Shown here piece by piece: positions 1 to 7,694 of a stretch of 64,000 bases of DNA; position 1 is the first letter of the stretch, and the number at the start of each line of letters is the position of its first letter. Source of the DNA: Clostridium sp. (GTDB lineage: Bacteria > Bacillota > Clostridia > Clostridiales > Clostridiaceae); NCBI RefSeq assembly GCF_030532265.1, contig NZ_JAUNLM010000007.1, forward strand, positions 1 to 64,000, given 5' to 3'. The notes beneath the pieces are model-generated. The model was not told the origin of the DNA. It saw only the letters and a list, made by a program, of their open reading frames with translations, and searched no databases. The position numbers were made by a program, and so were the translations under genes.

Positions 1-70
1 GTATTAGATAGATACTTTGGATAATAACAAACATCATAAAAACTTATAAACTTCCTATAATGAATCATCA

Positions 71-107
71 AAGTTACATTAAGTAGTATACTTAATGTAA
101 CTTTTTT
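71..107 (+). terminator. Rho-independent terminator of a gene left of the window
   Basis: A perfect 13-bp stem (71-83 with 91-103) with a 7-nt loop is followed by a run of T. It must end a gene entering from the left. The first frame reads seven codons before a stop at 22-24 and could be the tail of that gene, but eight codons are too few to name. The rest of 108-292 is AT-rich leader of the phosphate operon. Confidence 0.8.
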
Positions 108-262
108 ATATGGAAATAATTAAAAAAATAATAATAGTAAATGTTTTCAAATTTTAATAAAAATAAAGTTATATTAAATTTAGGTTAAAAAATAAAACAA
201 TACGTTAACAAAAAGGGTAAAGCATTTAAATAAAAAAAAGTAACGATTATACTTATTAAGGA

Positions 263-277
263 ATGGTTTCAAACCAT
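263..277. promoter_or_regulatory. 15-nt perfect dyad before the phosphate uptake operon
   Basis: ATGGTTT-C-AAACCAT is a 7-1-7 inverted repeat about 10 nt upstream of the Shine-Dalgarno sequence of the DUF47 gene. A weak promoter (TTTAAA at 225-230, 17-nt spacer, TATACT at 248-253) lies just upstream, so the dyad falls near the expected transcription start, a position suited to a repressor. The binding protein is unknown. Confidence 0.35.
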
Positions 278-301
278 ATATGTTAATAAGGAGTGACAGA
301 G

Positions 302-928
302 ATGTTCAATTTAAATCCAAGAGAAGATAAATTTTTTGAGATGTTTGTTGAAGAAGCTAAAAATATTCATGAAGCTGGTAAATTATTAAAAAGAGGATTT
401 GTTGAATTAGAAGACAAAGAAAAAATTTCTAAAGAAATTGGAAGTCTAGAGCATAAGGGAGATAAAATAGTTCATGATAGTATAGTTGAGCTTGAAGATG
501 CTTTCATAACACCTATAGATAGAGAAGATATTTATAAGTTAATAAAGAAAATGGATAATATATTAGATTCAATTGATTCAGCAGGAAGTAGACTTATAAT
601 GTATGATGTAAAAACAAGCAAAAAAGAAGTAATCAAATTATGTGAAATGATTGAAATGGCAACTGAGGAAGTTGTTAGATTAATGGAAGAGCTTAAGAAA
701 ATAGGCAAGAAAAACAATAGAATAGTAGAAAAGATAAAAAAGATAAATTCTATAGAGCATAATGGAGATTTACTTTATAGAGAAACAATAACAAACTTAT
801 TTAAAAGTGGCGAAGATGTATTAGAAATAATAAAATGGAAAGAAATAGTTACACTTTTAGAAAATACTTTAGATTATTGTGAAAAAGTTGCAGCAATAGT
901 TGAAGGAGTTGTAATGAAGAATGCCTAG
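302..928 (+). CDS. DUF47 (PhoU-like) accessory protein of PiT phosphate transporter
   Basis: An all-helical, highly charged protein of 208 aa resembling the DUF47/TIGR00153 family, which folds like PhoU. Such proteins are encoded next to PiT transporters and are thought to modulate phosphate uptake at the inner membrane face. I chose ATG 302, because AAGGAG at 288-293 sits 8 nt upstream; the in-frame GTG at 293 lies inside that ribosome binding site. It overlaps the next gene by 8 nt, which indicates translational coupling. Family assignment rests on length, helical character and context, plus the paired glutamate/aspartate motifs (EHKGD near residue 50 and EHNGD near 150) typical of PhoU-fold metal sites. 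Confidence 0.85.
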   Translation: MFNLNPREDKFFEMFVEEAKNIHEAGKLLKRGFVELEDKEKISKEIGSLEHKGDKIVHDSIVELEDAFITPIDREDIYKLIKKMDNILDSIDSAGSRLIMYDVKTSKKEVIKLCEMIEMATEEVVRLMEELKKIGKKNNRIVEKIKKINSIEHNGDLLYRETITNLFKSGEDVLEIIKWKEIVTLLENTLDYCEKVAAIVEGVVMKNA

Positions 929-1922
929 TACAGCAGTTATAATTACGATAGCTATAGTTATTTTAGCTTTATCTTTTGATTTTATAAATGGATTCCATGA
1001 TACTGCAACAGCAGTTGCAACAACAATAACAACAAGGGCCTTAAAGCCAAAAACTGCAATACTTCTTTGTGCTACATTTAACTTTTTAGGAGCATTTATG
1101 GGAACAGCAGTTGCAAAAACAGTTGGTGATGATATAGTAAGTCATAATTATATGCCACAATGGGTATTAATTGGAGTATTAATTGCGTGTATAGTATGGA
1201 ATATAATAACATGGTATTTTGGAATACCAAGTAGTTCATCTCATGCTCTTATAGGTTCTCTTATTGGTGGAGGAATAGTATATAATAGATCTTTTCATGT
1301 TGTTCAATGGGCAAATGTATTTGATCATGTAATAGTATGGTTAGTTCTTGGACCTGCCATAGGATTTGTTTTAGGATACATAGTAATGGTTATATTAAAT
1401 TGGATACTTAAGCCATTTAAACCAAGAGGAGTTAATAGATTATTTCAAAAGCTTCAAATATTAGCATCTGCTTTTATGGCGCTTAACCATGGAGCCAATG
1501 ATGCACAGAAATCAATGGGTATTATAACTATGGCTCTTTTAAGTGGAGGTCTTATAAGTACATTTGATGTTCCAATATGGGTAATAGGAGCATGTGCACT
1601 TGCTATGGCTCTTGGTACATCAGTAGGTGGTAAAAAGATAATAAAAACAATGGGAAGTGGAATGGCTAAACTTACTCCAGTAGGTGGATTTGCAGCCCAA
1701 ATGGGAGCAGCTACTTCAATACTTGGAGCAACAATATTTGATGCACCTGTAAGTACTACTCAAGTTATAACAACAACTATAATGGGAGTTGGTGCTTCAA
1801 AGAATATAAAGTCTGTTAAATGGGGCGTTGCAAAAAATATTATATGGGCTTGGATTTTAACAGTGCCTTTAAGTGCTATAATAGCAGGAATAGTAGTAGA
1901 GATTTTAAAGATTATAGTTTAA
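921..1922 (+). CDS. pit: PiT-family low-affinity inorganic phosphate transporter
   Basis: An integral membrane protein of 333 aa with about ten hydrophobic segments, taking up phosphate with a cation (proton or sodium). Both halves carry the PiT signature: GFHDTATAVAT near residue 24 and LNHGANDAQKS near residue 190, corresponding to the duplicated GANDVANA motif of the family. The start ATG lies within the end of the DUF47 gene, so the two are one transcription unit. Length matches bacterial PiT proteins of the short type. The sequence cannot show whether protons or sodium drive it. Confidence 0.93.
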   Translation: MPSTAVIITIAIVILALSFDFINGFHDTATAVATTITTRALKPKTAILLCATFNFLGAFMGTAVAKTVGDDIVSHNYMPQWVLIGVLIACIVWNIITWYFGIPSSSSHALIGSLIGGGIVYNRSFHVVQWANVFDHVIVWLVLGPAIGFVLGYIVMVILNWILKPFKPRGVNRLFQKLQILASAFMALNHGANDAQKSMGIITMALLSGGLISTFDVPIWVIGACALAMALGTSVGGKKIIKTMGSGMAKLTPVGGFAAQMGAATSILGATIFDAPVSTTQVITTTIMGVGASKNIKSVKWGVAKNIIWAWILTVPLSAIIAGIVVEILKIIV

Positions 1923-1923
1923 T

Positions 1924-1964
1924 AAAGAAAAAGTGAGATAGATAAATTCTATCTCTTTTTCTTT
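1924..1964 (+). terminator. Rho-independent terminator after pit
   Basis: Stem 1935-1942 with 1948-1955, loop of 5 nt, extended outward by A-rich/T-rich pairing, then TTTTTCTTT. It ends the DUF47-pit operon. Confidence 0.85.
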
Positions 1965-2068
1965 GTTAAGAATAATTTAAAAAAGTAGATTTTTGTAAGA
2001 AAAAAATGTAAAATATAAATTGTGCAAATAAGAATAACAAAAATACTAATTATAAGAGGAGAGATTAA

Positions 2069-2962
2069 ATGTATATTATAAACTTTATAAGAGGGTTTTG
2101 TATGGCGCTAGCAGATAGTGTTCCGGGAGTTTCTGGTGGAACTATAGCGTTTATTTTGGGGTTTTATGATAAATTTATAAACTCATTAAATGATGTTGTA
2201 TTAGGAAATAAAGAAAAAAGAATAGAAGCTATTAAATTTTTAATTAAACTAGGAATTGGGTGGATAACAGGCTTTATTTTATCTGTATTATTTATAACTT
2301 CAGTATTTAATGATCATATTTATGAAATCAGTTCATTGTTTATAGGATTTATAATTGTTGCTATACCAATAATATTTAAAGAAGAAAAAGAAAGTGTTAT
2401 TGGACAATATAAAAATATAATATTTTTAATAATAGGTATACTTATTGTTGTAGGAATTACATATTTTAATCCAGCAGCAGGTGGTTCAGGAATCACGGTA
2501 TCAGTAGAAAGCTTGAATATAGGTATTTCAATATATATTTTTATTTCTGCTATGATAGCAATATCAGCTATGGTTTTACCAGGAATATCAGGTTCAACTA
2601 TACTTTTAATATTTGGACTTTATGCACCTGTTCTTGGAGCTATTAAGCAAGTTTTAAAGTTTAATTTTGATTATTTGCCAGTAGTAATAATATTTGGACT
2701 TGGAGTTTTAACAGGAATTGCTGTTACTATAAAAGGAGTTAAATATGCTCTTTCTCATTATAGATCTCAAACTATTTATTGTATATTAGGTCTTATGATA
2801 GGTTCTTTATATGCTGTTTTTATGGGACCTACATCATTAGAGATTCCTAAAGCACCAATGAATATGAATACATTTAGTATTTTTTACTTTATAATAGGTG
2901 GAGCTATAATAGTTTTCTTAGAAAGATTGAAAGTTAAATTAGAAAATAAAAATAGAAAATAA
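2069..2962 (+). CDS. DUF368 membrane protein, PopT-type undecaprenyl-phosphate transporter
   Basis: A polytopic membrane protein of 297 aa. The DUF368 signature DSVPGVSGGT lies at residues 16-25, and a second copy, VLPGISGST, occurs near residue 170, so the protein has the internal duplication of this family. Members named PopT were shown in other bacteria to return the lipid carrier undecaprenyl phosphate across the cytoplasmic membrane for cell wall and polymer synthesis; transfer of that function here is inference. The start has a strong ribosome binding site at 2055-2063. It stands alone between terminators. Confidence 0.85.
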   Translation: MYIINFIRGFCMALADSVPGVSGGTIAFILGFYDKFINSLNDVVLGNKEKRIEAIKFLIKLGIGWITGFILSVLFITSVFNDHIYEISSLFIGFIIVAIPIIFKEEKESVIGQYKNIIFLIIGILIVVGITYFNPAAGGSGITVSVESLNIGISIYIFISAMIAISAMVLPGISGSTILLIFGLYAPVLGAIKQVLKFNFDYLPVVIIFGLGVLTGIAVTIKGVKYALSHYRSQTIYCILGLMIGSLYAVFMGPTSLEIPKAPMNMNTFSIFYFIIGGAIIVFLERLKVKLENKNRK

Positions 2963-3000
2963 AAAATAAAACTACTGCATTTTGCAGTAGTTTTATTTTT
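2963..3000. terminator. Bidirectional terminator between DUF368 gene and GGDEF gene
   Basis: A 17-bp stem (2963-2979 with 2983-2999) with a three-base loop has A-rich and T-rich flanks on both sides. It serves two converging genes, and its right arm overlaps the last codons of the minus-strand gene. Confidence 0.9.
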
Positions 3001-3880
3001 CAGAAGTAATTAAAGATGTATTTCTTCCAGCGTTTTTAGCAATGTATAAGTTTTTATCTGCTAAAGTTAAAAATTCATTATCAGATATTTTTTTATCATA
3101 TATTGTATATCCGCCTATACTACATGTTAAATTTATAGTTAAACCATTATATTCAAACAAATGAGCCTCTACAGTTTTTCGTATTCTTTCAGCGATTTTT
3201 TTTGCATTTTTTATTGGTGAATTATCTAATATTACTACAAATTCCTCTCCACCAAATCTTCCAAATAAATCACTTTCTCTAAGACAAGAAAAAACAACAG
3301 AGGAAAAATCTTTAAGTACATTATCTCCTATGATATGACCATATAAGTCATTAATATCTTTAAAATAGTCTAAATCAATAACTAATAATGAAATTGGTAG
3401 ATTATTAGTTTCTTTTAATAATAATTTATTTAGTTTTTCATAAATTAAACGCTTATTATATGCTCCTGTAAGTTCGTCTTTATATAAGCTTTCATTTATA
3501 GTAGACATTAATTCTTTAGCTGTTATATTATTAGAGTTATCTGTTAAGAAAATATTTGTTGATATATCTTTAAGAAGTTCTACAATATATAATTTGTTAT
3601 TGTACTCTACTGGAGTTGCAATTATTAAAAAGATTTTATTTTCTTTTAATTCTATTTTTATAAATGTGTCCTTTTTTAAATATGCATTGAGAGCAATACA
3701 ATTTTTACACTTTTCATTTTTATTCCAAAATTTATAACATAATATAGGCTCAATAGAGTTTTTATCACCATTAGTTGATGTATTTATTACATTTGAGCTA
3801 ATAGGATCTATAATTCTAATTACATCATAAAAGTTTTTAAAGTGTGATAATTTATTTTTTATTTTGTCAAGTAAATCCAT
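2993..3880 (-). CDS. GGDEF-domain diguanylate cyclase
   Basis: A soluble 295-aa protein. The C-terminal part (about 133-290) is a GGDEF domain with intact active-site GGEEF and the RxxD inhibitory site (RESD) exactly five residues before it, so it should make cyclic di-GMP and be product-inhibited. It also has the DELTGAYNKR start motif and DLDYFKDIND metal site. The N-terminal 130 residues look like a PAS-type sensor carrying a CKNC pair near residue 60, which could bind metal or sense redox state; the ligand is unknown. A ribosome binding site precedes the ATG at 3880. It is monocistronic and converges on the DUF368 gene. Confidence 0.9.
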   Translation of the reverse strand: MDLLDKIKNKLSHFKNFYDVIRIIDPISSNVINTSTNGDKNSIEPILCYKFWNKNEKCKNCIALNAYLKKDTFIKIELKENKIFLIIATPVEYNNKLYIVELLKDISTNIFLTDNSNNITAKELMSTINESLYKDELTGAYNKRLIYEKLNKLLLKETNNLPISLLVIDLDYFKDINDLYGHIIGDNVLKDFSSVVFSCLRESDLFGRFGGEEFVVILDNSPIKNAKKIAERIRKTVEAHLFEYNGLTINLTCSIGGYTIYDKKISDNEFLTLADKNLYIAKNAGRNTSLITSEK

Positions 3881-3986
3881 AAATAACCTCTTATTAATTA
3901 TAAGATTAAATTTAAAAATAATTTTATTACATATTATACTATAAAATTATATTATGTACATATATTATATTAAAACAATTTAATGT

Positions 3987-4009
3987 AAAGCATTTATAGA
4001 CAATGCTTT
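3987..4009 (+). other. Hairpin in leader of the 170-aa unknown gene
   Basis: A perfect 8-bp stem (3987-3994, 4002-4009) with a 7-nt loop is followed by only four T. It may be a weak terminator or leader structure; the remainder of 3881-4062 is AT-rich and divergent-promoter-like. Confidence 0.35.
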
Positions 4010-4062
4010 TCTTCGTAATTATAATATATAGTATATTATTTTAATAATTAGGAGAGAAAAAT

Positions 4063-4575
4063 ATGATTATTGAGTTAAAAGATAGAAAAATAGAAGAATC
4101 AATTAAAAATTTAAGAAAAGCTATAGAGATTGTTGGAGGCAAGGAGTATTTAAATAATATAGAAGGTTTAGAAAATTTTGTTGAAGATATATTAAGCAAT
4201 TTGTTTATTAAAGGGAAAGCTAATATAAACATAGAAGGAAGAAGATATGAAATTTCAGAGTTAATTTCTTTAAAAATAGATTTTGAAAAATATTTCTTAA
4301 AAAATAAGAGACAAATGATACAAAGAATAGTATCAAAAATAAAACAATATAATACATCATTAGAGAGTAAAATAAGAAAATTTAAAAAGAGCAATTCTAT
4401 TGAAATATTTAGAGAAATAGTTGAAGAGATAGAAAAGACTTATAAGTGGGAATTTGATAATTTCTTTTTAGTTTATATAGATAATATAAATGAAGAAAAA
4501 GATTATTATGGAGAATATTTAACAGAAAAAAGAAAACAAATAATAGATAGTGTTTTAGTTAAATTAGGTATATAA
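4063..4575 (+). CDS. Unknown 170-aa helical protein
   Basis: I do not recognise this protein. It is soluble, rich in Lys, Glu and Ile, without a signal peptide or membrane segment, and predicted mostly helical with heptad-like stretches around residues 85-125. AGGAGAG at 4051-4057 sets the ATG. It lies upstream of the hydrogenase maturation leader on the same strand, and no strong terminator separates it from the TATAAT-like box at 4594, so read-through into that region is possible. Codon use is like its neighbours. Confidence 0.75.
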   Translation: MIIELKDRKIEESIKNLRKAIEIVGGKEYLNNIEGLENFVEDILSNLFIKGKANINIEGRRYEISELISLKIDFEKYFLKNKRQMIQRIVSKIKQYNTSLESKIRKFKKSNSIEIFREIVEEIEKTYKWEFDNFFLVYIDNINEEKDYYGEYLTEKRKQIIDSVLVKLGI

Positions 4576-4593
4576 AATTTTAGAAAAATATAT

Positions 4594-4599
4594 TATAAT
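4594..4599 (+). promoter_or_regulatory. Candidate -10 box of the hydrogenase maturation operon
   Basis: TATAAT at 4594-4599 is the only good -10 match between the preceding stop codon and the operon. No clear -35 hexamer is seen at 17 nt. If used, transcription starts near 4606 and yields a leader of about 235 nt. Confidence 0.35.
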
Positions 4600-4605
4600 G
4601 GTTAA

Positions 4606-4841
4606 GTAATTCAAATATTAAGAGAGCTTCATCTTTTTATATTTGTTTGTTTTAAGTTAAAAGTTATCTAATAGAAAAGAGTAATCTAATCTAGAAGAAA
4701 GAGGCTAACTAAATATTTAGTATAAATAATATAGGCATTTTATAAATAATTTTAATACCTATTATTGGAGTACATATTTTAAGCTGATTTTTCTATTTAT
4801 TTTAGATAAATCAGCTTTTATTTATTTAGGAGGTAAAATAA
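4606..4841 (+). promoter_or_regulatory. Long leader with terminator before TM1266-hydEGF (possible attenuator)
   Basis: The leader holds a 14-nt perfect palindrome ACTAAATATTTAGT (4708-4721), a possible hairpin pairing ATAGG 4731-4735 with CCTAT 4758-4762, and then a strong terminator. The T-tract ends where the Shine-Dalgarno sequence of the first gene begins, leaving no room for a promoter downstream of it. The operon is therefore either read through or controlled by attenuation. I cannot match it to a known riboswitch class. Confidence 0.45.
4781..4827 (+). terminator. Intrinsic terminator or attenuator immediately before the hydrogenase maturation operon
   Basis: A 10-bp perfect stem (4781-4790 with 4808-4817) continues after one mismatch with four more pairs, loop TTTATTT, and is followed by TTTATTTATTT. 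The next gene starts 15 nt after the T-tract. Confidence 0.8.
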
Positions 4842-5090
4842 GTGAATAAAATAGCAGTAATAAGTGCAATTCTTGAAGAACCAAAGCTATGCCAAGAAAA
4901 ATTTAACTCTATAGTATCAGAGTTTAGAGGAAGTATTAGGGGGAGAATGGGAATACCTTTTGATGAAGGAATTTCAGTTATATCATTAACAGTTACAGGT
5001 GACATTAATGATATAAATAGTTTAACTGGAAAGCTTGGAAATATAAAAGGAGTAACTGTAAAGACAGCTATAGCAAAAAAAGAGATATAA
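4842..5090 (+). CDS. TM1266-family small protein of the iron-only hydrogenase system
   Basis: An 82-aa protein with the ACT/NikR-C-like ferredoxin fold seen in TM1266, a putative regulator repeatedly encoded with [FeFe]-hydrogenase genes. There is no DNA-binding domain in it, so regulation would need a ligand or partner; its real role is unproven. The start is GTG, fixed by TAGGAGGT 7 nt upstream. It is the first gene of the operon, 14 nt before hydE. Confidence 0.85.
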   Translation: MNKIAVISAILEEPKLCQEKFNSIVSEFRGSIRGRMGIPFDEGISVISLTVTGDINDINSLTGKLGNIKGVTVKTAIAKKEI

Positions 5091-5104
5091 AGAAAGGGAG
5101 AAGA

Positions 5105-6217
5105 ATGAAAGTAAAAGACATTATTGATAAATTATATAAGGAACATAATGCCACAAGAGATGAGCTTTTATACTTGTTAAATAATATAACCTTAAAAGAA
5201 CAGGAATATTTATGTGAAAAGGCAAATGAGATTAGGTTAGAGAACTATAGTAATAAGGTTTATATGAGAGGACTTATAGAGTTTACTAATTACTGTAAAA
5301 AAGATTGTGCTTATTGTGGAATAAGAAGAAGTAATAAAAATGCCGATAGATATAGATTAACTTTTGATCAAATTATGGAATGTGTTGATTTAGGAGACAA
5401 ACTAGGATATAAGACTTATGTATTACAAGGTGGAGAAGATGCTTATTTTACAGATGATAAAATGGTAGAAATTATAAAAGAGATAAAGAAGAGATATCCA
5501 AGTAATGCAATAACTTTATCTTTAGGCGAAAGAAGTTATGATTCATATAAGAAAATGTTTGAAGCTGGAGCAGACAGATATTTATTAAGACATGAAACAG
5601 CTACAAAAGAATTGTACAATAAACTTCATCCAGGTGCATCTTTTGAAGAAAGACGTAAATGTTTAAGAGAATTAAAAGAAATTGGATATCAAGTTGGAGC
5701 TGGATTTATGGTAGGACTTCCAGAACAAACAAATGAAGATTTAGTAAATGATTTATTATTTGTAAAAGAATTTAAACCTGATATGTGTGGGATTGGTCCA
5801 TTTATTCCACAAAAAGATACACCTTTAGGTGATGAAAAAGGTGGGACATTAGAAAAAACAGTAATAATGCTTTCTATTGTAAGATTGTTATTACCTGATG
5901 TATTGTTACCTGCAACTACTGCTCTTGGTAGTATAGACCCATTAGGTCGTGAAAAAGGAATAAAAGCAGGTGGGAATGTTGTAATGCCAAATCTTTCTCC
6001 AACAGAAGTTAGGGATAAGTATGCATTATATGATGGAAAAATATGTACTGGTGATGAAGCAGCAGAATGTAGACTTTGTATAGAAAAGAGAATGAGAAAC
6101 TTTGGATATGAAGTTGAAGTAAGCAGGGGAGATAATGTAACTTGGCTTAAAGAAAATAAATGTAATGATGATTCGTCTAATAATTTGAATTCAAAAAAAT
6201 ATTTATCATTAAATTAA
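5105..6217 (+). CDS. hydE: [FeFe]-hydrogenase maturase HydE (radical SAM)
   Basis: A 370-aa radical S-adenosylmethionine enzyme. Cys64, Cys68 and Cys71 form the CX3CX2C motif that holds the [4Fe-4S] cluster, in the HydE context FTNYCKKDCAYCGIRR. HydE works after HydG in building the bridging dithiomethylamine ligand of the H-cluster. Downstream features such as GLPEQTNEDL and GPFIPQKDTPLG match the biotin synthase-like TIM barrel. The C-terminal 20 residues form a polar Asn/Ser-rich tail beyond the usual length. ATG follows AAGGGAG. Confidence 0.95.
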   Translation: MKVKDIIDKLYKEHNATRDELLYLLNNITLKEQEYLCEKANEIRLENYSNKVYMRGLIEFTNYCKKDCAYCGIRRSNKNADRYRLTFDQIMECVDLGDKLGYKTYVLQGGEDAYFTDDKMVEIIKEIKKRYPSNAITLSLGERSYDSYKKMFEAGADRYLLRHETATKELYNKLHPGASFEERRKCLRELKEIGYQVGAGFMVGLPEQTNEDLVNDLLFVKEFKPDMCGIGPFIPQKDTPLGDEKGGTLEKTVIMLSIVRLLLPDVLLPATTALGSIDPLGREKGIKAGGNVVMPNLSPTEVRDKYALYDGKICTGDEAAECRLCIEKRMRNFGYEVEVSRGDNVTWLKENKCNDDSSNNLNSKKYLSLN

Positions 6218-6296
6218 AATTATTAATGAAAAAGGTTAAAAACTTAAAAAATATCTTTTTTAATAATAGTTTAAAATATCACTTAGGAGGAGTATA

Positions 6297-7676
6297 ATGT
6301 TTATAAATCACGAACTAATTTACAAAATTTTAGAGGAAACAAAAAATCCAAGTATAGAAGAAGCAAAAGATGTAATAGAAAGAGCAAGAAAAAAGGAAAA
6401 ATTAAGTTATAGAGATATAGCAATACTTTTATCAATAGAAGATGAGGAAATTGTTTCTTCTATGTATAAGCTAGCTGGAGAAATAAAAGAGAGCATATAT
6501 GGAAAGAGAATAGTTATGTTTGCGCCTCTTTATGTAAGTGATTATTGCGTAAATAATTGTGTTTACTGTGGTTATCAAAGATGTAATAAATTTTCAAGAA
6601 GAAAATTAACACAAGAAGAAGTTAGAGAAGAAGTTAAAATATTAGAAAAAATGGGTCATAAAAGATTAGCATTAGAGCTTGGAGAAGATCCAGTTAATGC
6701 ACCTATTGAATATGTATTAGATTGTTTAAAAACAATATATGATACACAAAATGAAAATGGAGAAATAAGAAGAGTAAATGTAAATATTGCTGCAACAACT
6801 GTAGAAAATTATAAAAAATTAAAAGAAGCAGGAATTGGTACATATATATTATTCCAAGAAACTTACCATAAACCAACATATGATGCAATGCATCCAAATT
6901 CATTAAAGGGAGATTATGAATATCATTTAACATCTTTTGATAGAGCCATGGAAGCCGGAATAGATGATGTTGGTGGAGGAGCTTTATTTGGGCTTTATGA
7001 TTATAAATTTGAAGTTTTAGGCCTTATGATGCACAATGCTCATTTAGAAGAAAAATTTGGGGTTGGATTCCATACAATATCAGTTCCAAGACTTAAAAAG
7101 GCAAGTGGAGTAACAATGGAAAAGTTCCCATATCTTTTAACAGATGATATGTTTAAAAGATTAGTTGCAGTACTTAGAATTGCAGTTCCATTTACTGGTA
7201 TAATTCTTTCAACAAGAGAATCTGCTGCTATGAGAAAAGAAGTATTAAGATATGGAGTATCACAAGTATCAGCAGGCTCAAGTACAGGAGTTGGAGGATA
7301 CAAAGAAAGAGAAGAAAATGGAAATGATGATAGACAATTTGAGACTGCTGATGAAAGAACACCACTTGAAGTTATAAAAGAATTATTAGATGATGGATAT
7401 ATACCAAGTTATTGTACTGCATGTTATAGAACAGGAAGAACTGGAGATAGATTTATGAAACTTGCAAAATCTGGTGAAATACAAAATGTATGTGAGCCAA
7501 ATGCTATAACAACTCTTGTGGAATATGCTTTAGATTATGGTGATGATGAGTTTAAAGAAAAAGCTTTAAAAAATGCAGAGATTGTTGCAAATGCTATAAA
7601 AAATGAAAAGACTAAAAATATAGTTTTAAATAATATTAAGAAACTAAAAGAAGGAAAGAGAGATCTTTTCATGTAA
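6297..7676 (+). CDS. hydG: [FeFe]-hydrogenase maturase HydG (tyrosine lyase, radical SAM)
   Basis: A 459-aa ThiH-like radical SAM enzyme that splits tyrosine to give the CO and cyanide ligands carried on an iron complex for the H-cluster. Cys84, Cys88 and Cys91 form the CX3CX2C cluster motif, and the C-terminal CTACYRTGRTGDRF followed by a third Cys (CX2CX22C) supplies the second, auxiliary Fe-S cluster that separates HydG from ThiH. TAGGAGG at 6284-6290 sets the start. It lies 79 nt after hydE in an AT-rich gap that could fold weakly. Confidence 0.96.
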   Translation: MFINHELIYKILEETKNPSIEEAKDVIERARKKEKLSYRDIAILLSIEDEEIVSSMYKLAGEIKESIYGKRIVMFAPLYVSDYCVNNCVYCGYQRCNKFSRRKLTQEEVREEVKILEKMGHKRLALELGEDPVNAPIEYVLDCLKTIYDTQNENGEIRRVNVNIAATTVENYKKLKEAGIGTYILFQETYHKPTYDAMHPNSLKGDYEYHLTSFDRAMEAGIDDVGGGALFGLYDYKFEVLGLMMHNAHLEEKFGVGFHTISVPRLKKASGVTMEKFPYLLTDDMFKRLVAVLRIAVPFTGIILSTRESAAMRKEVLRYGVSQVSAGSSTGVGGYKEREENGNDDRQFETADERTPLEVIKELLDDGYIPSYCTACYRTGRTGDRFMKLAKSGEIQNVCEPNAITTLVEYALDYGDDEFKEKALKNAEIVANAIKNEKTKNIVLNNIKKLKEGKRDLFM

Positions 7677-7694
7677 TAATAGGAGATGACTAAT

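Noticed and set aside
1..24. Seven in-frame codons ending in a stop as the tail of a gene
   Set aside because: Too short to support; mentioned only with the terminator that follows.
6218..6296. Imperfect stem between hydE and hydG as a terminator
   Set aside because: AT-only pairing with bulges and no T-tract before the hydG ribosome site; hydEGF look like one operon.
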